From Streptomyces sp. CG4 (GTDB lineage Bacteria; Actinomycetota; Actinomycetes; Streptomycetales; Streptomycetaceae): 64,000 bases of DNA. This document shows positions 18,196 to 26,394 of the stretch, piece by piece (positions within the stretch are counted from its first letter, which is position 1; every line of letters starts with the position of its first letter). Where the stretch lies: contig NZ_CP163525.1 in the NCBI RefSeq assembly GCF_041080655.1, forward strand, positions 8,928,001-8,992,000, given 5' to 3'. The translations under genes were made by a program, and so were the position numbers. Below the pieces are notes generated by a model. The model searched no databases and was not told the DNA's origin. It saw only the letters and a program-made list of their open reading frames with translations.

Positions 18196-18660
18196 ATGGT
18201 CACCCGTACGCGGTTCGACGCAGACCCGTGTCCCGTTGCCCGGTCGATCGACGCCATCGGCGACTGGTGGTCGCTGCTGATCGTGCGCGACGCGTTCGAC
18301 GGCAGTCGCCGCTTCGGCGAGTTCCAGCGAAGCCTGGGCATCGCCAAGAACATTCTCACCAGCCGCCTGCGCACGCTGGAGGAAGCCGGAGTGATGAGAA
18401 CCGCGCCCGCCTCCGACGGCAGCCGCCACCAGGAATACGTGCTCACGGAAAAGGGGCGAGCGCTCTTCCCTGTCATCGTCGCACTGCGGCAGTGGGGCGA
18501 GGCGCACTGCTTCGACCCCGGGCAGCCGCACTCCCGACTCCTCGACCGTCGCAGTGGGCGCCCGCTGAGCCCGCTGGAGATCCGCTCCAGCGACGGGCGC
18601 CTCGTCGGCCCGGACGAAACCGTCGTCGAAAAGCTCTCCGCTACGGACGGCGCCGGCTGA
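18196..18660 (+). CDS. HxlR-family winged-helix regulator
   Basis: 154 residues. HxlR fold: CPVARSIDAIGDWWSLLIVR, FGEFQRSLGIAKNILTSRLR, wing EYVLTEKGRALFPVIVALRQW. The ATG at 18196 is preferred over 18169 because GAGGAGG lies eight bases upstream, and because 18169 falls inside the operator palindrome. Divergent from the MFS gene, which it probably controls along with itself. Confidence 0.9.
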   Translation: MVTRTRFDADPCPVARSIDAIGDWWSLLIVRDAFDGSRRFGEFQRSLGIAKNILTSRLRTLEEAGVMRTAPASDGSRHQEYVLTEKGRALFPVIVALRQWGEAHCFDPGQPHSRLLDRRSGRPLSPLEIRSSDGRLVGPDETVVEKLSATDGAG

Positions 18661-18719
18661 CTCGGCCGACAGCCACGGCACGGCTGCACCCTGAACGGGG
18701 GCGCCGGAGCTGGTGGTTG

Positions 18720-19123
18720 TCAGTTCGAGTGCGGTCCGATCAGACCCAGGGTCTCGTCCGTGGTGCGTACGTCGCCGAACGACCGGTAGATCGTGTGCAG
18801 CGCTGCGTTGTGGTCCTGGTCGCGCCGGGCCGCGTTCGCGTCGGCGATCATCAGCACGCGCAGACCCGTGGTGGCCGCGTCCCGGGCCGAGGACTCGCAG
18901 CAGACATTCGTGAGCGTGCCCGTGATGAGGACGGTGTCGATGCCGCGCTCCGCCAGCAGTCCCGGGAGCGGCGAACGGCCCGGGAAGAAGGCGCTGTACG
19001 CGGTCTTCTCCACCACGCCGGGACGAGGCTCTCGTACGCATGCCGCCTCCCGCGTCTCTCCTCCTGCCGTGCGTACTCCCGGGGTTCGATCCGCCAGTCG
19101 TGGATCTTCGAGTCGGTCCGCAT
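18720..19123 (-). pseudogene. Isochorismatase-family hydrolase with internal deletion
   Basis: The N-terminus (MRTDSKIHDWRIEPREYARQ) reads from 19123 to about 19020. A different frame then resumes at VVEKTAYSAFFPGRSPLPGL and runs to the end, with the catalytic-Cys region TGTLTNVCCESSARDAATTG intact. About 90 residues are missing, including the catalytic Asp and Lys of the cysteine-hydrolase triad, and the frame shifts at the junction. Non-functional. Confidence 0.85.
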
Positions 19124-19239
19124 ACGTCCCTCGGCCGGCCCAGGGTTCTGGCGTCCGGTGCCCGGTGCCCGGCGTCGGCCGTGACAGCCACCGCGGCCGC
19201 CGCCGCCCGCCGACGCCGGATCGGCCTGCCGGGGGCCGG

Positions 19240-19752
19240 TCACCGCTGCACGTAGACGTAGTTCCCCTGCTCCCGGCCCACGGTGCCGACGGCGGGGGCG
19301 ACGATCTGGAAGGTCACCGAGCCGACGTATGTGCCGGAGGCGGTGATCTTCTTGGGGTCGTCCGGCACCGGCGTGTAGTACGTCACCTGCTGCCCGTTGG
19401 TCGGCACGGTCTGGGTCTGGTCGGAGGTCGCGGCGGTGCCCGGCGGTCCCTGCGCCGGATGGCCGGGTGAGCCACCGGGGACGTAGCCCAGGACGCCCCG
19501 GACCCGGAGGTTGACCGAGGGCACGTTGCCGTTGGTCGTGCAGCTCATCCGCGCCTTGAAGATGACGCTGCCCGCGCCGTTGGAGAAGTGCGGGTTGTCG
19601 ATCTGGGCGGTGCACACGGCGACATCGTCGACCGCGGCGGGCGCGGGCGCCCCTGACGAGGCCGAGGCGGTACCGGAGGCGGCCGACAGGGCCAGCAGCG
19701 TGGCGGCCGCGAGGACGACACGGCGCCGGACACCACCCAAGGCGGCGGGCAT
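19240..19752 (-). CDS. Secreted protein of unknown function
   Basis: 170 residues. Signal peptide with RRRVVLAAATLLALSAASGT; the mature part is Thr/Gly/Pro rich with two cysteines (VCTAQIDNPH, MSCTTNGN) likely in a disulfide, and ends in NYVYVQR. I do not recognise the family. Start at 19752 has GGAGAA seven bases upstream; an upstream in-frame ATG at 19782 lies in an 11-bp TGCATCCCTC-type repeat and is less likely. Confidence 0.75.
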   Translation of the reverse strand: MPAALGGVRRRVVLAAATLLALSAASGTASASSGAPAPAAVDDVAVCTAQIDNPHFSNGAGSVIFKARMSCTTNGNVPSVNLRVRGVLGYVPGGSPGHPAQGPPGTAATSDQTQTVPTNGQQVTYYTPVPDDPKKITASGTYVGSVTFQIVAPAVGTVGREQGNYVYVQR

Positions 19753-19816
19753 GGGTTCTCCTCTCATGCATCCCTCGTGCATCCCTCATGCATCACAAGA
19801 CGCGAGACGCAGGAAG

Positions 19817-20092
19817 TCAGCCGCAGTTCGCGTTGATGTGGTTCGACTCGTGGAACTCGTAACTGCCGTCGGCATGCTGTGAGTTGATGTACGTTCGGAA
19901 GTCGTGGATGCCCGTGCCCGCGCAGTCGTAGGTGATGGTCTGCGCGTGCTGCCCGGTGAAGTTCAGGGTGGCCATGTCCTCCCAGCCGCCTGATGCCACG
20001 TACAGGGCCAAGCGATGCGACGATGCACCGTGCATCGCGTAGTGAATCCAGACGCGTAGTGAATCTAGAACAGGCGGCATCGCTGCCACCAC
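19817..20092 (-). CDS. Fragment of a small secreted protein, possibly decayed
   Basis: The C-terminal 60 residues (LYVASGGWEDMATLNFTGQH ... DGSYEFHESNHINANCG) look like a real extracellular domain with two cysteines. The N-terminal part lacks a signal peptide, and the DNA there carries a CGATGCA-CCG-TGCATCG palindrome (20021-20037) and two GCGTAGTGAATC direct repeats (20037-20048, 20054-20065). Probably an N-terminally truncated relative of the neighbouring secreted protein class. Function unknown. Confidence 0.45.
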   Translation of the reverse strand: MVAAMPPVLDSLRVWIHYAMHGASSHRLALYVASGGWEDMATLNFTGQHAQTITYDCAGTGIHDFRTYINSQHADGSYEFHESNHINANCG

Positions 20093-20192
20093 GGCGCGCG
20101 GAGATCACCGGAGGCATCCACGCCACACCGCGCGCCGCCCACCGCCGCCGGAGCGTGTGGGGTCGTTCGGTGTGGTTCGGGAGGAGACGGCG

Positions 20193-20993
20193 GTGGGGGT
20201 ACCACGAATGTCGCAGGGCGCGGTGAGTGCGGAAGGGACCGATGCCGGCGCCCGGTTCGAGCTCTTTCCCTCGGTGCATGTGGCCGGTGGCCGGGTGGTG
20301 CACCTGGTCGGAGATGGTCAGGTGGCTGAACTCGACCGGATCGATCCGGTCGAGGCCGCACTGGCTTTCCAGGAGCAGGGTGCCACGTGGCTGCACCTGG
20401 TGATGGCCGAAGAGGAGGACGGGGGCTTCGACCTCGGGCAAGCCCGGCGCGTCATCGAGTCCGTCCGCATCGATGTCCAGCTGATGTGCCGGGCCGGCGT
20501 CGACGACGAAGCCGCCCTTGAGCAGGTGCTCACCACCGGATGCGCCCGCTTCAACCTCGGCCGAAGCGCCCTGACCGACCTCCACTGGTGCGCCGAGGCG
20601 ATCGCCCGGCACGGCGGGCGGATCGGCGTCAGCCTGCCCGTCCGCCTGACCGAGCGCGGCCCGCGCCTGGCCGGGCCGGGGCGGGGCACGGACGCCGGAG
20701 ACCTGTGGCAGGCGCTCACCGTGCTCGACGAGGCCGGCTGCGCCCGCTACGTGGTCACCGACGTCAGCCGGGAAGGGAGCCTCTCCACCCCCAACCTGGA
20801 GCTCTTCGGCGAGGTATGCGACCGGACCGACGCCGCCGTGCTGGTCGCGGGTGGCATCGCCACCCTGGACGACCTGCGCGCAGTCGCCGCGCTGGCCCCG
20901 CGCGGAGTCGACGGCGCCCTCATCGGCCGCGCGCTGTACTCCGGTGCCTTCACCCTGTCCCAGGCGCTGGCCCGTGTGGCCACCAGCACGTAG
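20193..20993 (+). CDS. HisA/PriA paralogue lacking both catalytic aspartates
   Basis: 266-residue TIM barrel clearly related to HisA/PriA (the dual His/Trp isomerase of actinomycetes): ALAFQEQGATWLHLV, TTGCARFNLGRSALTD, GCARYVVTDVSREGSLSTPN, DLRAVAALAPRGVDGALIGR. The strand-1 catalytic Asp (AVDV in PriA) is His29 (SVHV), and the strand-5 Asp (GLDVR) is Pro149 (SLPVR); GGIR of strand 3 reads CRAG. The C-terminal phosphate site and Thr189-Asp190 remain. Probably a pseudoenzyme or an enzyme of different chemistry. GTG at 20193 is favoured by GGGAGGAG upstream; ATG at 20208 is an alternative. No his or trp genes are near. Confidence 0.85.
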   Translation: MGVPRMSQGAVSAEGTDAGARFELFPSVHVAGGRVVHLVGDGQVAELDRIDPVEAALAFQEQGATWLHLVMAEEEDGGFDLGQARRVIESVRIDVQLMCRAGVDDEAALEQVLTTGCARFNLGRSALTDLHWCAEAIARHGGRIGVSLPVRLTERGPRLAGPGRGTDAGDLWQALTVLDEAGCARYVVTDVSREGSLSTPNLELFGEVCDRTDAAVLVAGGIATLDDLRAVAALAPRGVDGALIGRALYSGAFTLSQALARVATST

Positions 20994-21004
20994 CGGTGGC
21001 GTCC

Positions 21005-21805
21005 TCAGCCAGCCCTCTGGCCTGCGGCCCGCGTATCTCCGTCCTCCCATACGGCGGTCAGCACGGCATTGACGACGTCGGGCCGCTGGCCGTGCGGGTA
21101 GTGGTCCGTGGCCCGCAGGCGCAGATGATCGGCACCCATGCGGTCGGCGGTGATCCGGTTGACGAGCATGAGCGGTTCACCGGCGTAGGTCCGGTAGAGC
21201 TCATGGACGCCCTCCCAGGTTCCCGAGATCACCAGCTTGGGCCAGGCAGCAGCGGCCAGTGGGGACAGCGGAATGTCCGCGGTCCAGCATGACCGCTCAC
21301 GCAACGCGCTGGCGGTGGCGCGCAGATAGACCTCGGGGTCGAGGTCCGTCGGCAGTTTGCTCATGCCCTCGCGGTTGCGCTGGAGGGCCTCGGCGACAAG
21401 CGGTTCGTCCTCGGCCACTTTCAGTCCGCCGTGTTCGATCACGACGAGCGAGGCCACAAGGTCAGGGCGACGCCCGGCGGCGAGCAGCGCGACCACGCCG
21501 CCGTAGGAGTGTCCCACCAGGTGGGCGCCGCCGACCTCCTCCAACAGGGCGAGCACGTCCTCGGCGTCCACCTCGAAGTCACTGGAGAAGTCGCCGGGTG
21601 CGTCCCCGCTCGCGCCGTGCCCACGGCGGTCGACCACCAGGAGCCGACGGTGCGTGGCCAGCGGCCGCCGCGTGGTGAAGCCGTACGGCGGTGGCGCGGT
21701 CCCCCAGGTCTGCGCGCCGTGGATCAGAACGGCCGGCCGACGCCCGGGGTCGGCCTGGCTTCCCCAGCTCGTGACATGAAATCGTGCCTCTGCCACATCC
21801 GTCAT
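21005..21805 (-). CDS. Alpha/beta hydrolase
   Basis: 266 residues. Oxyanion HG (VLIHGAQTWG), nucleophile elbow GHSYGG (residue about 97), acid in the STW/DRR region and catalytic His in the C-terminal ATDHYPHGQRPD. The cap region is short. Resembles peroxidase/esterase-type hydrolases; substrate unknown. Convergent with the HisA paralogue (11-bp gap) and divergent from the HAD gene. Confidence 0.85.
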   Translation of the reverse strand: MTDVAEARFHVTSWGSQADPGRRPAVLIHGAQTWGTAPPPYGFTTRRPLATHRRLLVVDRRGHGASGDAPGDFSSDFEVDAEDVLALLEEVGGAHLVGHSYGGVVALLAAGRRPDLVASLVVIEHGGLKVAEDEPLVAEALQRNREGMSKLPTDLDPEVYLRATASALRERSCWTADIPLSPLAAAAWPKLVISGTWEGVHELYRTYAGEPLMLVNRITADRMGADHLRLRATDHYPHGQRPDVVNAVLTAVWEDGDTRAAGQRAG

Positions 21806-21919
21806 ACCGTGAGCCTGTCCAGGCTCGCACGGCCGCTTGCGGCCGACTGTGAGCAGCCATTGAACATGCTTACAGGGATGTCCCGTAGTCGGTTGCCCGG
21901 CGCCTGGCACGATCAATGT

Positions 21920-22588
21920 GTGAGGAACGAATCTGAGCAGCCCGGCCGGACGAGATATGTCCTGTTCGATGTCGACGGCACGTTGATCAACGCCCTGGAC
22001 AACCAGCGGCAGGTATGGCGAGCGTGGGCGGAGCACTACGGACTGGACCCGGACGAGGTCTACAGAGTGGCCCTTCGGACCAGACCCTCCGAAACCTTCG
22101 CGCAGGTCGCCGCGTGCCACGATCCGCACGAGTGCCTGGCCAGGCTGCACGAGCTGGAGGACGAGGACGTCCGGACCGGCCGCTACGCGGCCTTCGACGG
22201 TGCGGCAGAGGTGCTGCACGGCCTGCCACCGGGGTCCTGGGCGCTGGTGACCTCGAACTACGAACACCGGGTGCGCGGCCGATTCCTGCGGACAGGCCTG
22301 CCGCTGCCGGACCTGATCGTCGACGCAGCCGCTGTTGACGAGGGCAAGCCCGCTCCCGTTCCGTATCTGCGGGCCGCTGCGCGACTGGGTGCCGAGCCGG
22401 GAGACTGCCTGGTCATCGAGGATGCCCCGTCCGGAGTGCAGTCCGGACTGCGCGCCGGTATGACGGTGTGGGGCGTGAACGCCGCTGCCCCGGTGGAGGG
22501 CATGCACCGCCACTTCGAGAACCTGCGCGAAGCAGTCCCACACATCCTGGCCTTCGCGTCCGGATCCACCGTCAACGCCGTGGCCTGA
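21920..22588 (+). CDS. HAD-superfamily hydrolase (phosphatase, subfamily IA)
   Basis: 222 residues. Motif I FDVDGTL with Asp17 and Asp19; motif II in LVTSNYEH; motif III Lys in EGKPAPVPYL; motif IV VIEDAPSGVQSGLRAG. Likely a sugar- or nucleotide-phosphate phosphatase of the phosphoglycolate phosphatase type. GTG at 21920 starts just before motif I as usual; an ATG at 21864 would add 18 residues. No RBS is visible, so the transcript may be leaderless. Confidence 0.85.
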   Translation: MRNESEQPGRTRYVLFDVDGTLINALDNQRQVWRAWAEHYGLDPDEVYRVALRTRPSETFAQVAACHDPHECLARLHELEDEDVRTGRYAAFDGAAEVLHGLPPGSWALVTSNYEHRVRGRFLRTGLPLPDLIVDAAAVDEGKPAPVPYLRAAARLGAEPGDCLVIEDAPSGVQSGLRAGMTVWGVNAAAPVEGMHRHFENLREAVPHILAFASGSTVNAVA

Positions 22589-22593
22589 GCCGG

Positions 22594-22815
22594 GTCTTAC
22601 GCCGTCGTGCAGTCCCGTGACCAGTGCACGGTCCGGCTTCTCGGTATCGATCCGGCGGACGGCCGTACGACGGTGTCGCACGAGCAACGGGACGCCCGCT
22701 GGGTGGAGTTGGTGCGGGGCCGCCGGCCCGTACCAACTCCTGAGCCGTACTTGCCCATGCGGATCGAGCCGAGACGCGGTACCTCACCGCCGATGCCCCG
22801 CGTGCCGAAGGTGGT
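22594..22815 (+). pseudogene. S9 (DPP-IV-like) peptidase N-domain fragment
   Basis: VVQSRDQCTVRLLGIDPADG and TTVSHEQRDARWVELVRG match the beta-propeller N-domain of streptomycete S9 dipeptidyl peptidases, without start or catalytic domain. A short stretch near 22770 (TRYLTADAP in another frame) suggests the same gene continued after a frameshift. Remnant only. Confidence 0.5.
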
Positions 22816-22944
22816 GCGCGCCGCGCGGCCGGTCCTGGCGGTGCCGTCGTATGCCGAGTCGCCGGTGCTGGGCGTGTGCCGGAGCCTGCTGCGGCTCGGC
22901 CCGCGGGCGCTGCGGGCCGCCCTGTATCTGCCCTCCTAACACCG

Positions 22945-23395
22945 ACTTCGACCCAGCTGCTGGCCAACCCCGGCTTCGAGTCCGGCGGCACCGGCTGGAC
23001 CGCCACCAGCGGCGTCATCACCAGCGACAGCGGTGAGGTGGCCCACGGCGGCTCGTACAAGGCCTGGCTGGACGGCTACGGCAGCTCGCACACCGACACC
23101 CTGTCCCCAGTCGGTGACGATCCCCGCGGGCTGCAAGGCGACCCTGACCTTCTATCTGCACATCGACACCGCGGAGACGACCACCGGCACGCAGTACGAC
23201 AAGTTGACGGTGACGGCGGGTTCGAAGACCCTCGCGACCTACTCGAACCTCAACAAGGCCGCCGGCTACAGCCAGAAGTCCTTCGACCTGTCCTCGCCGG
23301 CGGGCTCGACGGTCACGCTGAAGTTCAACGGCGTCGAGGACTCCTCGCTGCAGACCAGCTTCGTCGTGGACGACACCGCCCTGACGACCGGCTGA
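22945..23395 (+). pseudogene. C-terminal secreted-protease domain remnant (NPGFESG module)
   Basis: LLANPGFESGGTGWTATSGV begins a jelly-roll module found at the C-terminus of Streptomyces secreted peptidases. The frame shifts near 23103 and continues as SVTIPAGCKATLTFYLHIDT and TSFVVDDTALTTG to a TGA. The catalytic part is absent, being replaced by the S9 fragment upstream. Two decayed secreted or cell-surface peptidase genes have been joined here. Confidence 0.75.
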
Positions 23396-23465
23396 GCCAC
23401 CCGCAGGTGCCCGATTGAGTCACCCGTCGCGGCCCCGCACCCGAGCGGTGCGGGGCCGTGGCATG

Positions 23466-24665
23466 TCAGCTCAGCGGATCCAGTGTGAGATACGCCTGCT
23501 GCGGGCTGCCGTCGTGGACCAGCGACTCCTGGTTCCCGACGTCGTCGAAGGCAAACGCGTAGGCCTTGCCGTCGGCCATCTCGGCGTGCACGGCTCGCGC
23601 GTACTGGTTCGTGACGGCGTCCTGGTAGAAGCCGGTTGTCGTGGTGTCCGGCTGGTTGGGATTGGTCAGCAGCGTGGAGCGGTTGAAACCGGCGCACAGG
23701 GTGCGGGAGATGGGGCCGCGGACCTTGTCATTGGGCGCGTCGAGCAGCTTGTGGCAGCCGAAGACGCTGTCCGCGTCGGGCTTCTGGAAGCTGGTGACGA
23801 CCGCGCCCGAGGCGTCGGTGAAGTTCATGACGTCGCCCGAGACCCGGCCGTAGTACTTGGTGTTCGGCTGGTCGGTGAACGGCGTCACGGTCAGCGTCGA
23901 CGTCGTGTACTTCTGCCAGACGCGGCTCACGTAGTCGTCCATCACGTTCGCCGGCAGGGCGCCGGTCTCCACGCCGTACAGCGGCGAGAGCGCGCGCAGC
24001 ACCGTCCCGTCGGAGCGGGTCTGGACCAGCCCTGACCAGCCGCCCGACTGGCCGTGCAGCGCGTTGAAGAAGCCCGTGTAACCACCGGACTTCAGATGCC
24101 CGGTGGTGCTCACACTGCCGTCGGAGCGCTGCACCCCGACCGCGTACGGCGCCGAGAACATGTCCACCTGGGTGCTGTTCAGCCACAGCCCGGCGTCGTT
24201 CAGGGTGTACTCGGACCAGTTGAACAGGATGTTCCGGTTGGGGTCGGAGGGGTTCTGCACGGCCGGCTGCACCAGGCCGCCGCTGGCCAGCCGGAAGTCG
24301 AGTTTCTGGCCGTAGGAGAAGTAGATCCGGCCGGAGAACTTCGGTATCCGGATCGTCTTCGACTGTCCGGGGGCCGGGCCGTCGATCGCCGCGTCCGGAG
24401 CGGGTGTTGGGGGGTTTCCGCCCGCCGGCCAGGCCTGGAAGGCGCCGTTCTCGTCGGCCCAGCCCTGCGTACCGGAGGACAGCTGGGTGCCGAGGTCGTA
24501 GACGTAGACCGGTTCGGAACGGCCCGAGTTGTTGGTGATCTGCAGGGGGATGGTGTCCGGTACGGCGGCACCGGCGCGGTCCGGGGTGCCGAACGCGAGC
24601 ACTCCGCCGACCAGGGCCGCGGCGGCCGCCAGGGGCAGCGCCGGGCGTGTGCGTGTCTGGGGCAC
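23466..24665 (-). CDS. Secreted GH64 beta-1,3-glucanase (thaumatin-like fold)
   Basis: 399 residues with a signal peptide (RPALPLAAAAALVGGVLAFG). The mature enzyme reads as a complete GH64: IPLQITNNSGRSEPVYVYDL, GRIYFSYGQKLDFRLASGG, FNWSEYTLNDAGLWLNSTQV, ending in the AYAFAFDDVGNQESLVHDGS block. GH64 enzymes release laminaripentaose from beta-1,3-glucan of fungal and plant walls. GTG start at 24665 has GGAGG. No carbohydrate-binding module. A CebR-like palindrome upstream suggests repression by a LacI protein and induction by oligosaccharides. Confidence 0.93.
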   Translation of the reverse strand: MPQTRTRPALPLAAAAALVGGVLAFGTPDRAGAAVPDTIPLQITNNSGRSEPVYVYDLGTQLSSGTQGWADENGAFQAWPAGGNPPTPAPDAAIDGPAPGQSKTIRIPKFSGRIYFSYGQKLDFRLASGGLVQPAVQNPSDPNRNILFNWSEYTLNDAGLWLNSTQVDMFSAPYAVGVQRSDGSVSTTGHLKSGGYTGFFNALHGQSGGWSGLVQTRSDGTVLRALSPLYGVETGALPANVMDDYVSRVWQKYTTSTLTVTPFTDQPNTKYYGRVSGDVMNFTDASGAVVTSFQKPDADSVFGCHKLLDAPNDKVRGPISRTLCAGFNRSTLLTNPNQPDTTTTGFYQDAVTNQYARAVHAEMADGKAYAFAFDDVGNQESLVHDGSPQQAYLTLDPLS

Positions 24666-24718
24666 TCTCTACCTCCGTGTGGGGGTCGGGGTCGTACGGA
24701 TGCTGGTCCGTACCTGTT

Positions 24719-24734
24719 CTGAGAGCGCTCTCAG
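24719..24734 (-). promoter_or_regulatory. CebR-like LacI-family operator
   Basis: CTGAGAGCGCTCTCAG is a perfect 16-bp palindrome about 54 bp before the glucanase start. It differs from the known CebR box TGGGAGCGCTCCCA at one position per half. Probably a LacI-family binding site. Confidence 0.7.
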
Positions 24735-24854
24735 ACTCGTACTCGGGGCGCGAGCATGTCAATGAAATGGACAAGATGGAGTGGGGCAAGCCCGATTGGA
24801 GCGAGGCGGAGTGGGGCGAGGCGGAGTGGGACGGCTATGGGGCGGCTTCGGGGC

Positions 24855-24888
24855 GGCGCCCGCCGCGAGCCGGACTCGGGCGGGCGCC
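24855..24888 (-). terminator. Hairpin after the dienelactone hydrolase gene
   Basis: GGCGCCCGCC (24855-24864) pairs with GGCGGGCGCC (24879-24888) across a 14-nt loop, 11 bp past the stop at 24899. Confidence 0.6.
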
Positions 24889-24898
24889 TGGCCCGGTG

Positions 24899-25657
24899 TC
24901 AGAACGTACGCTTGAGCAGGTCCAGCAGGGCCGCCCAGTGCCGCTCGTCGGCCTCGCCGTCGTACGCGGGCGTGTCCGCCTGGGTGTAGCCGTGGTGCGC
25001 GCCCGGATACACCTCGCAGGTGTGCCGGACGCCGGCCGCGGTCAGGGCCTCCTCGAAGCGCGCGATCTGCTCCGGGGGCAGCGACCGGTCGTTGTCGGCG
25101 TGCCCGAAGTACAGCTCCGCCGTGATGTCCGGAGCACCCAGATGCGGGCTGGTCGGCTCGTCGGTGGCGAGCCCTCCGCCGTGGAACCCGGCCGCCGCGG
25201 CGACCCGGTCCGGGTGCGCGGCCGCCGTCCACAGGACCAGCCGGGCGCCCATGCAGTAACCGGTGAGCGCGACCGGCCCGTCGGCGACCAGCGGGCTGTC
25301 GGCGAGCCGGCGCAGATAGGCGCCCGAGTCGCGCGCGACCAGATCCGGCGTCAGCGAGGAAACGACCGGGCCGAGCCGCTCCCAGAGCGTCGGGTCGGCG
25401 CCCGGGTCGATGAACTCGGGCAGCTCGACGACCGGGGTCCGGCCGAGGCGGTAGAACACGTTCGGCACCAGCACGGTGTAGCCGGCGGCGGCCAGCCGGT
25501 CGGCCATCGACCTCAGATGCGGGCGAATCCCAAAGGCGTCCTGGTAGAACAGCACACCCGGACGGGGGCGTCCGTCGGCGGGATGGGCGAGATAGGCGTC
25601 CGCGACGCCGTCCTCGGTCCGGATGTCGACATCGTGTCCCTGGACATCGTCGGTCAT
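24899..25657 (-). CDS. Dienelactone hydrolase family protein
   Basis: 252-residue alpha/beta hydrolase. Catalytic Cys in GYCMGA, Asp in the FGHADNDRSLP region and His in YPGAHHGYTQ, the Cys-Asp-His triad of DLH. Start ATG 25657 has GAGGGAGGG upstream. Usually opens lactones in aromatic breakdown, but no such pathway genes are adjacent, so the substrate is open. Confidence 0.9.
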   Translation of the reverse strand: MTDDVQGHDVDIRTEDGVADAYLAHPADGRPRPGVLFYQDAFGIRPHLRSMADRLAAAGYTVLVPNVFYRLGRTPVVELPEFIDPGADPTLWERLGPVVSSLTPDLVARDSGAYLRRLADSPLVADGPVALTGYCMGARLVLWTAAAHPDRVAAAAGFHGGGLATDEPTSPHLGAPDITAELYFGHADNDRSLPPEQIARFEEALTAAGVRHTCEVYPGAHHGYTQADTPAYDGEADERHWAALLDLLKRTF

Positions 25658-25773
25658 GATGAGCAGACCCTCCCTCGGGGGACCGGCGCCGGGGCGGGGT
25701 GCTTCTCGACGCCATGGCTACGGCCCATGCTGTCACGCAAGATCGGGACCCTCGCACCGGGTGTGCCGCGCCC

Positions 25774-26394
25774 TCACTCGAAGCGGAGAGTGTCTCCGGC
25801 GCCCCGCCGTACGATCTCCGCCTCGCCGCCGGAGAAGTCCACGACCGTCGTCGGCTCGGTGCCGCACTCGCCCGAGTCGACCACCGCGTCCACCACGTGA
25901 TCGAGCCGGTCCTTGATCTCCCAGCCCTGCGTCAGCGGCTCCGCCTCGTCCGGCAGCAACAGCGTGCTGGACAGCAGCGGCTCGCCCAGCTCCGCCAGCA
26001 ACGCCTGGGTGACCACATGGTCGGGGATGCGCACACCCACGGTCTTCTTCTTCGGGTGCAGCAGTTTGCGCGGCACCTCGCGGGTGGCCGGGAGGATGAA
26101 GGTGTAACTGCCGGGCGTGGACGCCTTCACGGCGCGGAACACGTCGTTGTCCACCCGCACGAACTGGCCGAGCTGCGCGAAGTCCCGGCACATCAGCGTG
26201 AAGTGGTGCCGGTCGTCCAGATGGCGGATGGAGCGGATCCGGTCCATGCCGTCCCGGCTGCCCAGCCGGCAGCCCAGTGCGTAACAGGAGTCGGTCGGGT
26301 ATGCGATCAGCGCTTCCGAGCGCACCGCGTCGGCGATCTGGGCGATGCTGCGCGGTTGCGGGTTCTCGGGGTGCACGTCGAAGTACTTCGCCAC
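25774..26394 (-). CDS. Sua5/YciO/YrdC-family protein
   Basis: 206 residues. YrdC-type RNA/nucleotide-binding fold: SEALIAYPTDSCYALGCRLG, RIRSIRHLDDRHHFTLMCRD, TPGSYTFILPATREVPRKLL, KTVGVRIPDHVVTQALL. Closest in layout to the YciO branch (PKKKTVGVRIP), whose members relate to threonylcarbamoyl-AMP synthesis for tRNA t6A but may differ in role. GTG start at 26394; no strong RBS. Stand-alone. Confidence 0.9.
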   Translation of the reverse strand: MAKYFDVHPENPQPRSIAQIADAVRSEALIAYPTDSCYALGCRLGSRDGMDRIRSIRHLDDRHHFTLMCRDFAQLGQFVRVDNDVFRAVKASTPGSYTFILPATREVPRKLLHPKKKTVGVRIPDHVVTQALLAELGEPLLSSTLLLPDEAEPLTQGWEIKDRLDHVVDAVVDSGECGTEPTTVVDFSGGEAEIVRRGAGDTLRFE

